A stretch of 64,000 bases of DNA from an uncultured Christensenella sp. GTDB taxonomy: Bacteria > Bacillota > Clostridia > Christensenellales > UBA3700. Where the stretch lies: NCBI GenBank assembly GCA_910578245.1, contig CAJTPC010000005.1:1-64000 (forward strand), given 5' to 3'. The translations under genes were made by a program, and so were the position numbers. How positions within the stretch are numbered: position 1 is the first letter of the stretch; each line of letters begins with the position of its first letter. Under the pieces are notes generated by a model. That model had not been told where the DNA came from. It searched no databases and saw only the letters and a program-made list of their open reading frames with translations. Positions 8,383 to 18,180 of this stretch are shown here, piece after piece.

Positions 8383-10556
8383 TGGTTCTTTACGCTTTTA
8401 GAAGCCCTTTTAATTTCTCTTATTCCCTTAATTGACTGAGTTATCTTATCCATTAATATTCTAAGCATATTGGCGTTCTTAACTTCTACGGATACCTTCA
8501 CCGTTGCGAGATTATTCTTTTCCGACTTTGCAGAAATACTAGTCATTGCTACTTTCATATTGGTAATAAGCGTAGCAATTTCAACTACAAGTCCGGTTCT
8601 GTCAAATGCAGATATTACAAGGTTGGCAACAAACTTCTCATCGTCAGAAATAGACCACTGCGTTTCGATTATTCTTTCCGGCTCGAATCCCTTACAGTTT
8701 GGACAGTCGGCTCTGTGAATTGCTACTCCGCCGTTGCGAGTTATATATCCCAAGATCTCATCGCCCGGAAGCGGTGAGCAACATTGCGAGAACCTATACT
8801 TCAAACCGTGCTGACCTTTAATCACCACACCGCCGTTTTGTTTACGCGCCGTTGACTTTTTAGTCATTTGCTTCAAGGTATCACTTTCATGAACATGCTC
8901 TGACTTATAAAGCTCGACCATCTTATTTATTACTTGCAAAGAAGTTAGTTCTCCGTATCCGACAAGCGCAAGAACTTCTTCTTGAGTATTTAAGCCGTAC
9001 TTTTGACGTATAAACTTATTCCAACTCTCACTAGCAAGCAAATCATTAAGCGCATACCCTCTGTGCTTTGCTTCTTTTTCCAAGATCTCACGCCCGCGCT
9101 TTTCGTTTTCTTCTCTCATTTCTTTTTTGAAGAATGAGCGAATTTTACTTTTTGCGCTTGGCGTAATGACGAATTTTAGCCAATCTCTAGACGGTCCTTT
9201 TGACGTATTTGAAGTAATTACTTCTACTACGTCGCCGTTGTTGAGCTTGGTACTCACAGGCATAATACGGGAATTTACTTTGATACCGGTACATTTCTCT
9301 CCGACTTTACTGTGAATAGCAAAGGCAAAGTCTACGCCCGTTGAGCCGTTGGGCAAATTGAATACGTCGCCCTTAGGCGTAAATACGAATACTTGGTCGG
9401 AATACAAATCTACTTTGAGCATATCGAGATACTCTTGAGAATCGCTTGCCTCGTCTTGAAGTTGCATTACATTGCGTATCCACGCAAGCTTGTCGTCTTC
9501 TATCTTTGTAGTATCAATATTAGTACCTTGCTTATACTTCCAGTGCGCCGCAATACCGTATTCCGCAATCTTATGCATTTCAAAAGTTCGAATTTGAATT
9601 TCAAAAGGCGCGCCGTACGATGTCAACACAGTAGTATGCAACGATTGATACAAATTGGCTTTTGGCACGGAAATATAGTCTTTGAATCTACCCGGTAGCG
9701 GTTTCCACTTGGTATGTATTGCGCCAAGTACAGCGTAACAATCTTTTACGTTGTCAACTATTACTCGAAGGGCTATCAAATCGTATATCTGCTCAAATGG
9801 TTTTCCCTTATTAAGTTTTCTATATATACTATAAAAATGCTTAGGTCTGCCGTTTACTTCGCCTTTTATCCCCAATTCGTCAAGCATTTCGTGCAATTCA
9901 CCGGAGATATGATTGACAAGTTCTTGCCTCTCAATTTTTGTTTGAGCAACTTTTTCTGCAATAAAATAATAGCTGTCGGGATAAAGATATCTCAAACATA
10001 GGTCTTCAAGTTCGCCTTTTACGCTGGATATACCAAGACGCGCTGCAATGGGAGCGTATATATCCAATGTCTCTTGCGCAATTCTCTTTTGTCCTTCCTC
10101 GTCCTTAAAAGACAAAGTTCGCATATTGTGCAATCTATCGGCAAGTTTGATAATGATAACCCTAATATCATTGCTCATTGCCATAAACATACGGCGCAAG
10201 TTTTCCGCTTGCTCCTCAAGTTTTGACTTAAAATTAAGTTTACCAAGTTTTGTTACGCCCTGAACAAGCGAAAGCACTACTTGTCCAAACATTTGGCTTA
10301 TATCGTCCGCCGTATATTCCGTATCTTCTATTACGTCATGCAGAAGCGCGGCAACTACGGTGTCGCAATCAAGTCCCAAATCAATAAGAATCTCCGCAAC
10401 CGCGTTGGGATGTATAAAATAATCTTCGCCCGATTGTCTTTTTTGTCCTGCGTGCGCAGTCTTGGCGAAATAATACGCCTTGATTATCTTCTCAGCGTGC
10501 GTATCGTTGTAATTCTCTTGAACCTTGTTGATAAATTTAATTTTTTGTTCTTCCAC
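8379..10556 (-). CDS. relA: Bifunctional (p)ppGpp synthetase/hydrolase, RelA/SpoT family
   Basis: A 725-residue long Rsh protein. The HD hydrolase domain has HDVIED at residues 73-78, so the hydrolase half looks intact. The synthetase domain shows GRPKHFYSIYRK and the FKDYISVPKANLYQSLHT segment. TGS (VFVFTPKGDVFNLP), zinc-finger (CCSPLPGDEI) and C-terminal ACT domains follow. It sets the stringent-response alarmone level in response to uncharged tRNA on the ribosome. The start codon is GTG behind AGAGGAC. A perfect consensus promoter lies 30-60 nt upstream. The recJ-relA-dtd order is standard in Firmicutes, here without apt. Confidence 0.96.
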   Translation of the reverse strand: MEEQKIKFINKVQENYNDTHAEKIIKAYYFAKTAHAGQKRQSGEDYFIHPNAVAEILIDLGLDCDTVVAALLHDVIEDTEYTADDISQMFGQVVLSLVQGVTKLGKLNFKSKLEEQAENLRRMFMAMSNDIRVIIIKLADRLHNMRTLSFKDEEGQKRIAQETLDIYAPIAARLGISSVKGELEDLCLRYLYPDSYYFIAEKVAQTKIERQELVNHISGELHEMLDELGIKGEVNGRPKHFYSIYRKLNKGKPFEQIYDLIALRVIVDNVKDCYAVLGAIHTKWKPLPGRFKDYISVPKANLYQSLHTTVLTSYGAPFEIQIRTFEMHKIAEYGIAAHWKYKQGTNIDTTKIEDDKLAWIRNVMQLQDEASDSQEYLDMLKVDLYSDQVFVFTPKGDVFNLPNGSTGVDFAFAIHSKVGEKCTGIKVNSRIMPVSTKLNNGDVVEVITSNTSKGPSRDWLKFVITPSAKSKIRSFFKKEMREENEKRGREILEKEAKHRGYALNDLLASESWNKFIRQKYGLNTQEEVLALVGYGELTSLQVINKMVELYKSEHVHESDTLKQMTKKSTARKQNGGVVIKGQHGLKYRFSQCCSPLPGDEILGYITRNGGVAIHRADCPNCKGFEPERIIETQWSISDDEKFVANLVISAFDRTGLVVEIATLITNMKVAMTSISAKSEKNNLATVKVSVEVKNANMLRILMDKITQSIKGIREIKRASKSVKNQ

Positions 10557-10586
10557 TTACGTCCTCTGAAAAACTTTTATACTTAT

Positions 10587-10615
10587 ATTATATAATACAC
10601 TGCAATTCCTGTCAA
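10587..10615 (-). promoter_or_regulatory. Consensus promoter of relA operon
   Basis: TTGACA, 17 nt, TATAAT on the minus strand, a perfect match to sigma-A consensus. It drives relA-dtd-MBL-hemZ independently of recJ. Confidence 0.85.
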
Positions 10616-10639
10616 TACGATAAATCATTTCAAATATTC

Positions 10640-12928
10640 TTAAGCCTCTTGTATCATGCGATATAATTCACTCTCTGCAAGTTTTCTTTTTACGGTATGG
10701 TCTACGTAAAACTTACCGCTCATATTCAAAATACCCAATTCAGCCAATATTACGGCAGATAGTACGACCTCGTTATATTCCGCGTTAACGTACTTACCAA
10801 GGGCGCTATATAACTCAGATATTCCTGTAATATCCTTTTCTGAAAGCAACCTTTTAATTGCCAAGAATAACTCTCCCAAGCGTTGATAAGACGGTAAAAA
10901 TTTTTTAACTTTGTTGAGTATTCTATTATCGCCGAGTTGATACAAATTGCTAGACTTCGCAAGCGTCTTTATAAATATACCGCTATTCAAAGGTCTATCC
11001 AACAGGACGATGTTTTTGTAATAACCCAACTCCTTTAAGGACGTCGGACTAAATATCAATTTTGTTACCGGCGTCAAATTCCCGCTTACTCTGTTTTGCG
11101 TGACAATCTCACCGCATTTTGCCTTATACTTTGCCAAAAAGCTATGATACGTATCTATATCGTAAGCGATATAACACGTTGAGAATTTTCCTCCGATATC
11201 TATAGCTTTTTCGCAATCTATAATCTCGATATCTCTCCCGTCAGCCACTAATCCCGTCATGATGTACGCGCCGAAATCTCCTTGCGCGTCAACTTGATCG
11301 CACAAAATCCTATTCACCTTTCCTTGGGCAAATACTCTGTTCTTATAATTAGCAAGCGACAACGTAAAAAACAATTCTTTAGGAGTTTTGCTTGCTAGTA
11401 ATTGCATATACTTTAATCCGCCAAAAACAACAAGTTCTTTATCAGGTTTTTTGCTGACAACGTGCGAAGTGCTTCCCATTTGTGTAAAGTCGCTATCTGT
11501 GACTACTTCCCTAAATCTTATTCCGGTATTTCCCTCGCCAAACGGCTCAAGCATCTTGAGACCTCTTGCCATATCCAAAGCGCTGTCAACTTCTGTCATA
11601 TCCACATCAAAATGCGCTTTTGGAATAAAATACTCCATATCAAAGTCTTTAGCTACGTATCCGTTGAGCCTATCTGCAAATACCTGTACGTTTTTACTAT
11701 CCAAAGTCATTCCGCACGCCATAGTATGACCGCCAAATTTGATAAGTAAATCACTACACATCGCCACATATTTTCTTATATCTACGCCTTTCACGCTTCG
11801 TCCGCTACCTTTATATACATCTCCGCTCTTTGTCAATAATATTGTAGGTCTTTTGAACGTATCGGTAATTCGAGAAGCCACAATACCCAAAATTCCGTCA
11901 TCCCAATAGGCATTGTGTAAGACTATCACAGGCTTGTTCTCAAAGTCGTAGTTTTTGAGAATATCAAAACATGCCTCTGCAAGGTCGTTAGTGAGCTCCA
12001 TTCTTTTAGAGTTGGCTTCGTTGAGTTGTTTGACTATACTGTCAAGCAAAAAATTGTCGTCTGTACAGAATAAGTCTAACACAGCATTAGCATCGCTCAA
12101 TCTTCCAAGAGAATTTATTCTCGGAGCAATCTTAAATGCAATATCGTAAGACGTTACTTCTCCCTCAACGCATGCGCTGACAAGTTTTTTAATTCCTCGT
12201 CTTGCGCCAAATGAATTAATATTTTTTAGTCCTGCTTGTACGATAACTCTGTTGTCTTCAACGAGTGGTACCACGTCGGCAACTGTGGCTATCGAAGCTA
12301 TATCAAGATATTTATCTCTCTCCTGCGCTCCGCCAAGACCTTCGACTATTCTAAGAGCGACTCCCGCTCCGCAGAGTTCCCTAAAACAATCGACTTCCGA
12401 CATCTTTGGATTAAAAATTAGGCAGTCTGGCAAAACTTCTCCTAGTTCATGGTGATCAGTAACTATTACGTCAAACCCAAGTACTTCTCTAGCGTACGCC
12501 ACTTCCTCTACGCCTGTAATTCCGCAATCTACGGTGATAAGCAAATCGCTTAAATACTCTTCCGCAAGTCTTTCCAAAGTTTCTATAGAAAGCCCGTATC
12601 CGTCCGTATGTCTATTGGGTAAAAAACAATGAACGTCTACTCCGACAGACTTAAAGTAATTGTACAAAATACTAACTCCGCACACGCCGTCGCAATCGTA
12701 GTCGCCATACAAAAGGATGCTTTCTTTGTTATTTATAGCAAATTTAATTCGCTCTATTACGTCATCGTAGCCTGCGTATTTATGTACGTCGGTCAAATCA
12801 TCAAGACTGGGATATAAAAATCTATAAAGTTTATCCTTATTGTCATAGCCTCTTGCAGTAAGTATCTCAATAAGTTTCTTGTCGATAGAAAACTCTTTTG
12901 CAAGTTCTATGAACTCTCTTTGTTCCAT
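10640..12928 (-). CDS. recJ: Single-stranded-DNA-specific exonuclease RecJ
   Basis: 762 residues. The DHH-family phosphoesterase motifs are present: LLYGDYDCDG near residue 75, ITVDCGITG, VTDHHELG near 160, and GGHTMACG in the DHHA1 domain. A C-terminal domain of about 200 residues is less conserved, as in Bacillus RecJ. It degrades single strands 5'-3' in recombination and mismatch or base-excision repair. It lies between the secDF terminator and the relA promoter. Confidence 0.94.
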   Translation of the reverse strand: MEQREFIELAKEFSIDKKLIEILTARGYDNKDKLYRFLYPSLDDLTDVHKYAGYDDVIERIKFAINNKESILLYGDYDCDGVCGVSILYNYFKSVGVDVHCFLPNRHTDGYGLSIETLERLAEEYLSDLLITVDCGITGVEEVAYAREVLGFDVIVTDHHELGEVLPDCLIFNPKMSEVDCFRELCGAGVALRIVEGLGGAQERDKYLDIASIATVADVVPLVEDNRVIVQAGLKNINSFGARRGIKKLVSACVEGEVTSYDIAFKIAPRINSLGRLSDANAVLDLFCTDDNFLLDSIVKQLNEANSKRMELTNDLAEACFDILKNYDFENKPVIVLHNAYWDDGILGIVASRITDTFKRPTILLTKSGDVYKGSGRSVKGVDIRKYVAMCSDLLIKFGGHTMACGMTLDSKNVQVFADRLNGYVAKDFDMEYFIPKAHFDVDMTEVDSALDMARGLKMLEPFGEGNTGIRFREVVTDSDFTQMGSTSHVVSKKPDKELVVFGGLKYMQLLASKTPKELFFTLSLANYKNRVFAQGKVNRILCDQVDAQGDFGAYIMTGLVADGRDIEIIDCEKAIDIGGKFSTCYIAYDIDTYHSFLAKYKAKCGEIVTQNRVSGNLTPVTKLIFSPTSLKELGYYKNIVLLDRPLNSGIFIKTLAKSSNLYQLGDNRILNKVKKFLPSYQRLGELFLAIKRLLSEKDITGISELYSALGKYVNAEYNEVVLSAVILAELGILNMSGKFYVDHTVKRKLAESELYRMIQEA

Positions 12929-12950
12929 AATTCCTCACTATATCTACAAT

Positions 12951-12979
12951 AAAAATGAGAGCGTATTTTATACGCTCTC
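12951..12979 (-). terminator. Terminator after secF
   Basis: GAGAGCGTAT / ATACGCTCTC, a perfect 10-bp stem with a 3-nt loop followed by AUUUUUAUU on the minus strand. Confidence 0.88.
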
Positions 12980-12986
12980 AGTAATC

Positions 12987-14117
12987 TCAGTTGTTCTTTG
13001 CGCCTGCGTATTTCGGCTTGCCTTTTATTACGCCGTCGCGCTTTGCTAACTTGCGCTTATCTGCTGAATTTTTCATCAAACAGTAAAGCGACGGAGCGAC
13101 AACGAGCGATGAGTAGAAACCTGCAAGCAATCCAAAGATAACCGGTAATGCAAATTCTCTTACCGACGCAGTACCTATGATTGCAAACAGCGTTATTGCA
13201 ACCATAGTAGTGATGGTCGAGTTGATTGAACGCGAAAGCGTCTGAATAATAGATTCGTTGACCATTTTATTGTTGTCAATAATACTGCCCTTTACTTTTC
13301 CGCCAAACTTCTTTCTATTCTCTCTCACTCTGTCGAATACAACGATAGTGTTGTTGATTGAATAAGATACGATGGTGATAAGCGCGGCTATGAATGCGCT
13401 GTTAATCTGTATCCTAAATATCGCAACCAAGCATACCATCATAGCAACATCGTGAATAAGCCCGATAATTGCAGCAATACCGCTCCATATCTCAAATCTA
13501 ATCATTATATATATAAGGATAAGAATCAATGATACAAATACTGCTATCAACGCCGTCTTAATAAGAGAAGCTGACGCAGTAGCGCCGATATACGAAGTGC
13601 TGATTGAGATATTTTCGTCCGGATATTGCGTATTGTAATATTCTTTAATTTGACTTTCCAAGAGTTTGTTTCTCTCTGTCGTCAAGTCGTTAGTCTTCGT
13701 ATCAAACGTAGAAGAAATATTATCGTACTTGATTACCAAAGCCATCTCGCTACCGTTGCCCGAAGTCTGAACGTAACTTATAGACGCAATCGCGGCGCTT
13801 TCGCTAATCTCAATGTTAAAGTTTTCTTTTGCGTACTCTACGACTTGTTTTGCAATTTCACTACTTGTCAATATATCCTCAATTGCCTTATAGTGCTTAT
13901 CATACTCTTCTGAGTTGTTAAGAACGTCAGAGCCAAGTTCAACCGTAAGTATAGAACCTCCTGCAAAGTCAATACCTATATTCATACCTTTGGTTATGTC
14001 CTTGTTGATGCCCGCAAAGGAAGCAAAAACAATTACCGCTACCAAAAAAATTACTACAGGAGCTATTGCCCATATCCAATGCTTTTCTACAATTTTTGCA
14101 TCTTGTAACTTTTTCAT
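12987..14117 (-). CDS. secF: Protein translocase subunit SecF
   Basis: 376 residues. One N-terminal membrane segment (about residues 13-35) is followed by the family motif GIDFAGG, an extracytoplasmic domain, and five membrane segments with the NNTIVVFDRVREN motif. It works with SecD to pull exported proteins through SecYEG using the proton or sodium gradient. The ATG overlaps the secD stop (ATGA), so the pair is coupled. Confidence 0.96.
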   Translation of the reverse strand: MKKLQDAKIVEKHWIWAIAPVVIFLVAVIVFASFAGINKDITKGMNIGIDFAGGSILTVELGSDVLNNSEEYDKHYKAIEDILTSSEIAKQVVEYAKENFNIEISESAAIASISYVQTSGNGSEMALVIKYDNISSTFDTKTNDLTTERNKLLESQIKEYYNTQYPDENISISTSYIGATASASLIKTALIAVFVSLILILIYIMIRFEIWSGIAAIIGLIHDVAMMVCLVAIFRIQINSAFIAALITIVSYSINNTIVVFDRVRENRKKFGGKVKGSIIDNNKMVNESIIQTLSRSINSTITTMVAITLFAIIGTASVREFALPVIFGLLAGFYSSLVVAPSLYCLMKNSADKRKLAKRDGVIKGKPKYAGAKNN

Positions 14118-15562
14118 TGTCTAGCTCCCCCTTTCTTAGATTTCTTATTTTTCAAAAGAGAAACATTTTGCGCCTGCTCTTCTTCAACCTGAGCTTGGCT
14201 TTCTCCTTCTTCATTCTCGACTACGCCTTTTTCGACGTCAACTCTCTTAAGACCGAACAATCCGGCTTTAGATTCGTCATTGTTGAATACCATAATGCAT
14301 TTGAGTATCAATCTTGTCAAAAGCAAGGAAGCAATAAGTGAAAGAATTATACCGATCAAGAGTGTGATACCAAAGCTCTTTATTGTTGACGCGCCGAATA
14401 TGATTAGCACGACAGCGCCTATGATAGTCGTAACGTTTCCGTCTATAATTGCTCCAAGAGAGCGCTTAAAGCCAGTACCAACTGACGTACGAATCGTTTT
14501 GCCGTTGGAATACTCTTCTTTTATACGTTCAAAGATAATTACGTTGGCGTCTACCGCCATACCTATTGAGAGCAAAACGCCCGCAATACCGGAAAGCGTG
14601 AGCTGTACCCATGGGAAGATAGCCAAGAAATAAAGATACGTCAATGAGTAATACCACAAAGACAAACTTGCGGCAATGCCCATATATCTATACATAACGA
14701 TTATATAAATGAAGATAAGAACCAAACCTACGACACCCGAGATAAGTCCCGCTTTGATAGCCGAACTACCAAGCGTAGCCGTCAAGGTGTTACTCTCAGA
14801 CATCTTGAGTACAAGCGGAAAAGAACCCGATTGTATTCTTACTGCCAATTCATATGCTTGCTCATAAGTGTACTTACCGCTGATTGACGCAGAACCTGTC
14901 GTAATTGCTTCGTCTACTTTAGGCGCGTTTACAAATTCATCGTTTATCCAAATGGATAGTTGCGAACCTGTCAAAGCGCTTGTAGCCGTTGAGAACTTCT
15001 TAGTTCCCTCTTCAGTAAAGTTGAGCGCTACCGTGTAATGTCCCGTTGATGAATCATAACTCACGCCTGCGCTTGCAATATCGTTGCCTGTAAGTTTCTC
15101 ATCGAGTTTTACTTTACCGTTTGGATCGTTGAGAGAAAGGTCGCCGTCTGCGCCGTCAACGTACTCTTTGAATTCAAGACTGGACGGACGTCCGATCAAA
15201 CTGAAAATTCTCTCAGGGTCGTCTTCGTCAGGAATTTCTACACGAATTTTTTGATTTGCTACAGTAACTTGAGCCTCTGAAAAGCCCTTGCTGAAAAGCA
15301 AAGCCTCAAGACTTGCCCTAGTACCTTCAATCAATGCCTCTATATTATCTTTTTGTTCATCCGTAAGTTTATCGAAGTCAACTTCGTATACCGCGTATAC
15401 ACCGCCGCTGAGGTCAAGACCCAAACTTATTTGTGTGATATAGGCTTTATAATTTTTAGTACCCAACTCCCCTTTATCCAAAGATACAAATCCAAAGACG
15501 GTGCCGAATACTATAAGTATTGCCAAGACTGTCAATATCACGATTGACTGCCACTTTTTCAC
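14114..15562 (-). CDS. secD: Protein translocase subunit SecD
   Basis: 482 residues. An N-terminal membrane segment, the LGLDLSGGVYAVYEV motif, a large external P1-type domain and six-segment RND-like membrane bundle (AVDANVIIFERIKEE) define SecD. The C terminus carries an acidic and glutamine-rich tail. The start codon is GTG behind GGGAGG. SecD and SecF are separate genes here, unlike the fused SecDF of Bacillus. Confidence 0.96.
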   Translation of the reverse strand: MKKWQSIVILTVLAILIVFGTVFGFVSLDKGELGTKNYKAYITQISLGLDLSGGVYAVYEVDFDKLTDEQKDNIEALIEGTRASLEALLFSKGFSEAQVTVANQKIRVEIPDEDDPERIFSLIGRPSSLEFKEYVDGADGDLSLNDPNGKVKLDEKLTGNDIASAGVSYDSSTGHYTVALNFTEEGTKKFSTATSALTGSQLSIWINDEFVNAPKVDEAITTGSASISGKYTYEQAYELAVRIQSGSFPLVLKMSESNTLTATLGSSAIKAGLISGVVGLVLIFIYIIVMYRYMGIAASLSLWYYSLTYLYFLAIFPWVQLTLSGIAGVLLSIGMAVDANVIIFERIKEEYSNGKTIRTSVGTGFKRSLGAIIDGNVTTIIGAVVLIIFGASTIKSFGITLLIGIILSLIASLLLTRLILKCIMVFNNDESKAGLFGLKRVDVEKGVVENEEGESQAQVEEEQAQNVSLLKNKKSKKGGARQ

Positions 15563-15597
15563 TTATTCTGCCTCCCTAAAATATATTAGTCCCTTCT

Positions 15598-15626
15598 ATT
15601 ATATATATAATAATAATATAAGTCAA
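15598..15626 (-). promoter_or_regulatory. Promoter of secDF
   Basis: TTGACT, 17 nt, TATAAT on the minus strand, about 35 nt before the secD start. Confidence 0.75.
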
Positions 15627-15737
15627 TAAAAATTCTTGACTTTTCACTCAAAAATTATAGTGAAAACCAAGAAAATTCTTTATATTTATGTATCGTACTT
15701 AATTATTAAAAACTATCATTAAGCAATTATAAAATAA

Positions 15738-15763
15738 GCGTATCGGCTTATTTGCCGATACGC
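15738..15763 (-). terminator. Terminator after the DUF1292 gene
   Basis: GCGTATCGGC / GCCGATACGC, a perfect 10-bp stem with a 6-nt loop, followed by UUAUUUUAU on the minus strand, just past the DUF1292 stop. Confidence 0.82.
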
Positions 15764-15770
15764 CTTGAAA

Positions 15771-16076
15771 TTACTCTTCTTGAGCGTCCAATTCTTTTAG
15801 AAACTCATTATAGAGTTTGTCCAACAATTCCTCGTCCTCTACAGGTACGAATACATCGTTGCCGTCTGCGTCGGATTGGATATGAAAAATAACCATTTCG
15901 GCTTCTTCAGCGTCCTCTTCAACTCCCTCCAACGGTTCAAGATATATATACCACTCTTCTTCATAATCAAGCGTAGCTATATGCTTAAACTCTACTTCTT
16001 TTCCCTCTTCGTCTGCAAGAACGATAATTTCTTCATCCTCTTGCGCTTCCGTAATATCTATTTTATTTTCTGCCAT
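15771..16076 (-). CDS. DUF1292 protein (YrzB-like)
   Basis: A 101-residue, very acidic protein with the DUF1292 pattern: EIIVLADEEGKEVEFKHIA, then WYIYLEP and a C-terminal FVPVEDEELLDKLYNEF segment. Function is unknown. In many Firmicutes a DUF1292 gene sits near the holliday-junction resolvase and alanyl-tRNA synthetase genes; here it stands alone, with its own GGAGG site and terminator. It is a cytoplasmic, soluble protein by sequence. Confidence 0.88.
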   Translation of the reverse strand: MAENKIDITEAQEDEEIIVLADEEGKEVEFKHIATLDYEEEWYIYLEPLEGVEEDAEEAEMVIFHIQSDADGNDVFVPVEDEELLDKLYNEFLKELDAQEE

Positions 16077-16172
16077 AGTATTTACCTCCTCTATTACTTT
16101 ATAATGATATATTAAATATTCTAAATTGTCAACCCAATCTTCAGTATTAAAATTTTGCCAAGAGTATATTTG

Positions 16173-16943
16173 CTACTTAGTATTTTTTCCGAAAATTATT
16201 TCGTACAAAGCTGTTGACATACTCACTCCCGCGTTAAGAGATTCGATTTTACCGCTCATAGGAAGCGATATAATTTTGCTGTTGTCCTTAATTTTTTGAG
16301 ATAACCCCTTGCTTTCATTGCCTACTACAAGCGCAAAAGGCGTAAGAATTTTATCTATCGAAAAAAGGTTTTCCCCATTCATATCCAATGCGTACAAGTA
16401 ATGATTTTTAAGTAACTCAAGCGCTTCTGAAATAGTTTTTTCAATTATTTTTACCGCAAAAATACCACCCATAGACGCTCTTATGACCTTTGGAGAAAGA
16501 TAATCTACGCAATCGATTGCTACAATATTATCTATTCCGCAAGCCGCGCAGGTCCGAATAATAGTTCCCATATTTCCCGGATCGCTCACTCCGTCAAGCA
16601 CCGCCGCATTGCCAATTACAACTTCGTCCACACGCTTAATCTTTACGGTAGCAAGTATTCCGCTAGGCGTAACCGTATCGCTCATTGCCAACATAGCCTT
16701 GTCGTCTACGAGATAAATTTTATCGCGCGGGTGTCGATTAACAATATACTCATATTGGCTAAACTTATTTTTTTGAATAAAGAACGCAGTTACTTCTATA
16801 TCAAGCGGTATATCTTTCAAAAAGTTCTCACCTTCTACTACGAACTCCCCGCTACTTCTGCGATAAGCCTTATCTTTTAATTTTCTAACGTGTTGAACTT
16901 TCGGGTTCTTTATAGAAGCGATGTATTCATAATTCATATTCAT
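16173..16943 (-). CDS. TrmH/SpoU family RNA 2'-O-methyltransferase
   Basis: 256 residues. An N-terminal substrate-binding domain (about 1-95) is followed by the SPOUT knot with LDGVSDPGNMGTIIRT (motif 1), LVVGNESKGLS (motif 2) and SLNAGVSMSTALYE (motif 3). It should methylate the 2'-OH of a ribose in rRNA or tRNA using SAM; the closest general type is the RlmB/YsgA group. The first ATG has no ribosome binding site. A promoter-like sequence ends 6 nt before it, so the mRNA may be leaderless. It is not obviously co-transcribed with rplT, which has a terminator in between. Confidence 0.9.
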   Translation of the reverse strand: MNMNYEYIASIKNPKVQHVRKLKDKAYRRSSGEFVVEGENFLKDIPLDIEVTAFFIQKNKFSQYEYIVNRHPRDKIYLVDDKAMLAMSDTVTPSGILATVKIKRVDEVVIGNAAVLDGVSDPGNMGTIIRTCAACGIDNIVAIDCVDYLSPKVIRASMGGIFAVKIIEKTISEALELLKNHYLYALDMNGENLFSIDKILTPFALVVGNESKGLSQKIKDNSKIISLPMSGKIESLNAGVSMSTALYEIIFGKNTK

Positions 16944-16949
16944 ATATTT

Positions 16950-16978
16950 ATGATACTATACTTTTTCTTAAACTTCAA
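16950..16978 (-). promoter_or_regulatory. Promoter abutting the SpoU gene start
   Basis: TTGAAG, 17 nt, TATCAT on the minus strand. Only 6 nt separate the -10 box from the ATG, so transcription would begin at or next to the start codon. Confidence 0.5.
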
Positions 16979-17016
16979 TGATATTTCCGCAAAAAATTTA
17001 CTCTATAACAAAACAT

Positions 17017-17048
17017 AAAAAACGGGTACGGCAATATGCGCCATACCC
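17017..17048 (-). terminator. Terminator after rplT
   Basis: GGGTATGGC / GCCGTACCC stem with a 7-nt loop (one internal mismatch), followed by GUUUUUU on the minus strand. Confidence 0.85.
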
Positions 17049-17071
17049 ATTAATTTGTAATTACTTTTAGA

Positions 17072-17413
17072 TTAGCGAACTTTCTCGCACAAAGCGGTAA
17101 ATGCGCTTGGATCGTTTACAGCCAATTCTGCCAAAACCTTACGGTTGAGATCGATACCGTTCTTCTTAAGACCGCTCATAAATTTGCTGTAGTTGAGTCC
17201 GTTAAGTCTAGCTGCAGCGTTAATTCTGGTAATCCACAAAGATCTGAAATCGCGCTTCTTGAGCTTTCTGCCCACGTAAGAATAATTTTGCGATTTCATT
17301 ACGGCTTGGCGAGCTACTCTATAAAGTTTGGACTTAGCGCCAAAGTATCCCTTAGCCTGCTTTAATATTTTTCTGCGTTTTTTAACTGCGTTGACGCCTC
17401 TTTTGATTCTCAT
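17072..17413 (-). CDS. rplT: 50S ribosomal protein L20
   Basis: 113 residues, starting [18 protein letters not shown] and containing [13 protein letters not shown] and [16 protein letters not shown], the standard L20 sequence. It binds 23S rRNA and is needed for early 50S assembly. In Firmicutes, L20 also represses this operon by binding the leader RNA. It is the third gene of infC-rpmI-rplT, with a GGAGG site. Confidence 0.97.
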   Translation of the reverse strand: MRIKRGVNAVKKRRKILKQAKGYFGAKSKLYRVARQAVMKSQNYSYVGRKLKKRDFRSLWITRINAAARLNGLNYSKFMSGLKKNGIDLNRKVLAELAVNDPSAFTALCEKVR

Positions 17414-17433
17414 TCTATCTTACCTCCACTAGA

Positions 17434-17622
17434 CTAAATCATTTCCTTAATGGTCTTCTCTTGCGTTGAAGAAACGTAAGCCGTTTTTCTCAAGCCACGC
17501 TTTCTCTTAGGCGACTTCTTACTCAAGATGTGTCTTCTGTTCATTTTTGCTCTTTTAACTTTGCCGGTACCGGTCAAGTGGAAACGCTTCTTAGCGCCAC
17601 TATGTGATTTTTGCTTTGGCAT
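17434..17622 (-). CDS. rpmI: 50S ribosomal protein L35
   Basis: 62 residues, starting [24 protein letters not shown] with the typical [14 protein letters not shown] basic run. It lies between infC and rplT in the universal order, with GGAGG upstream of its ATG. Confidence 0.97.
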   Translation of the reverse strand: MPKQKSHSGAKKRFHLTGTGKVKRAKMNRRHILSKKSPKRKRGLRKTAYVSSTQEKTIKEMI

Positions 17623-17643
17623 TTATCTATCCTCCAAAAATAT

Positions 17644-18156
17644 TTATTTCTTTGCAATAGGAGCGAGAGTCATAGCAATGCTCTTACCTTCGAGTAAAGG
17701 CTTTTTCTCCATTTGCGCAATTTCTTTAAGTATATCAAAGAAGTCGTCCATGACTTTCATTGCAAGTTCCGGCCTTGCCATTTGTCTACCGCGCAGTCTG
17801 ATCGAAACTCTCACTCTATCGCCGTTCTCGATAAACTTCTTAGCTTGCTTAGCCTTGGTATTAAGGTCGCCCACGTCGATAGTAGCGGACAACCACACTT
17901 CTTTAAGTTCGACAACTTTTTGATTCTTTTTATTTTCTTTTTCTTTCTTTACGGTTTCGTACTTAAACTTACCGTAGTTCATTATTTTGCATACAGGCGG
18001 TTTTGCAGTAGGTGAAATCAAAACAAGGTCTAGATTTTTCTCTTCTACGGTAGCAAGCGCATCTCTGCTGGACATTATGCCGAGTTGAGCGCCGTCTTCG
18101 TCAAGCACTCTGACTTCTCTTTCTCTTATTTGTCCATTGATAAGCATCTCTTTAAT
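17644..18156 (-). CDS. infC: Translation initiation factor IF-3, probable AUU start
   Basis: About 170 residues. The N-terminal domain has INGQIREREVRVLDEDGAQLGI, the lysine-rich linker (KKEKENKKNQK) follows, and the C-terminal domain has IRLRGRQMARPELA. IF-3 keeps the subunits apart and checks the start codon. I set the start at ATT 18156-18154: a perfect AGGAGG (plus strand 18165-18170) lies 8 nt upstream of it, while the first ATG (18147) would be 17 nt away. No other start fits before the in-frame TAG that overlaps the site. The resulting N terminus (xKEMLINGQIRE) also aligns with other IF-3 proteins. AUU is the classic autoregulatory start of infC in Escherichia coli. Confidence 0.95.
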   Translation of the reverse strand: MKEMLINGQIREREVRVLDEDGAQLGIMSSRDALATVEEKNLDLVLISPTAKPPVCKIMNYGKFKYETVKKEKENKKNQKVVELKEVWLSATIDVGDLNTKAKQAKKFIENGDRVRVSIRLRGRQMARPELAMKVMDDFFDILKEIAQMEKKPLLEGKSIAMTLAPIAKK

Positions 18157-18180
18157 GGTCGTATCCTCCTAGCCGATGGC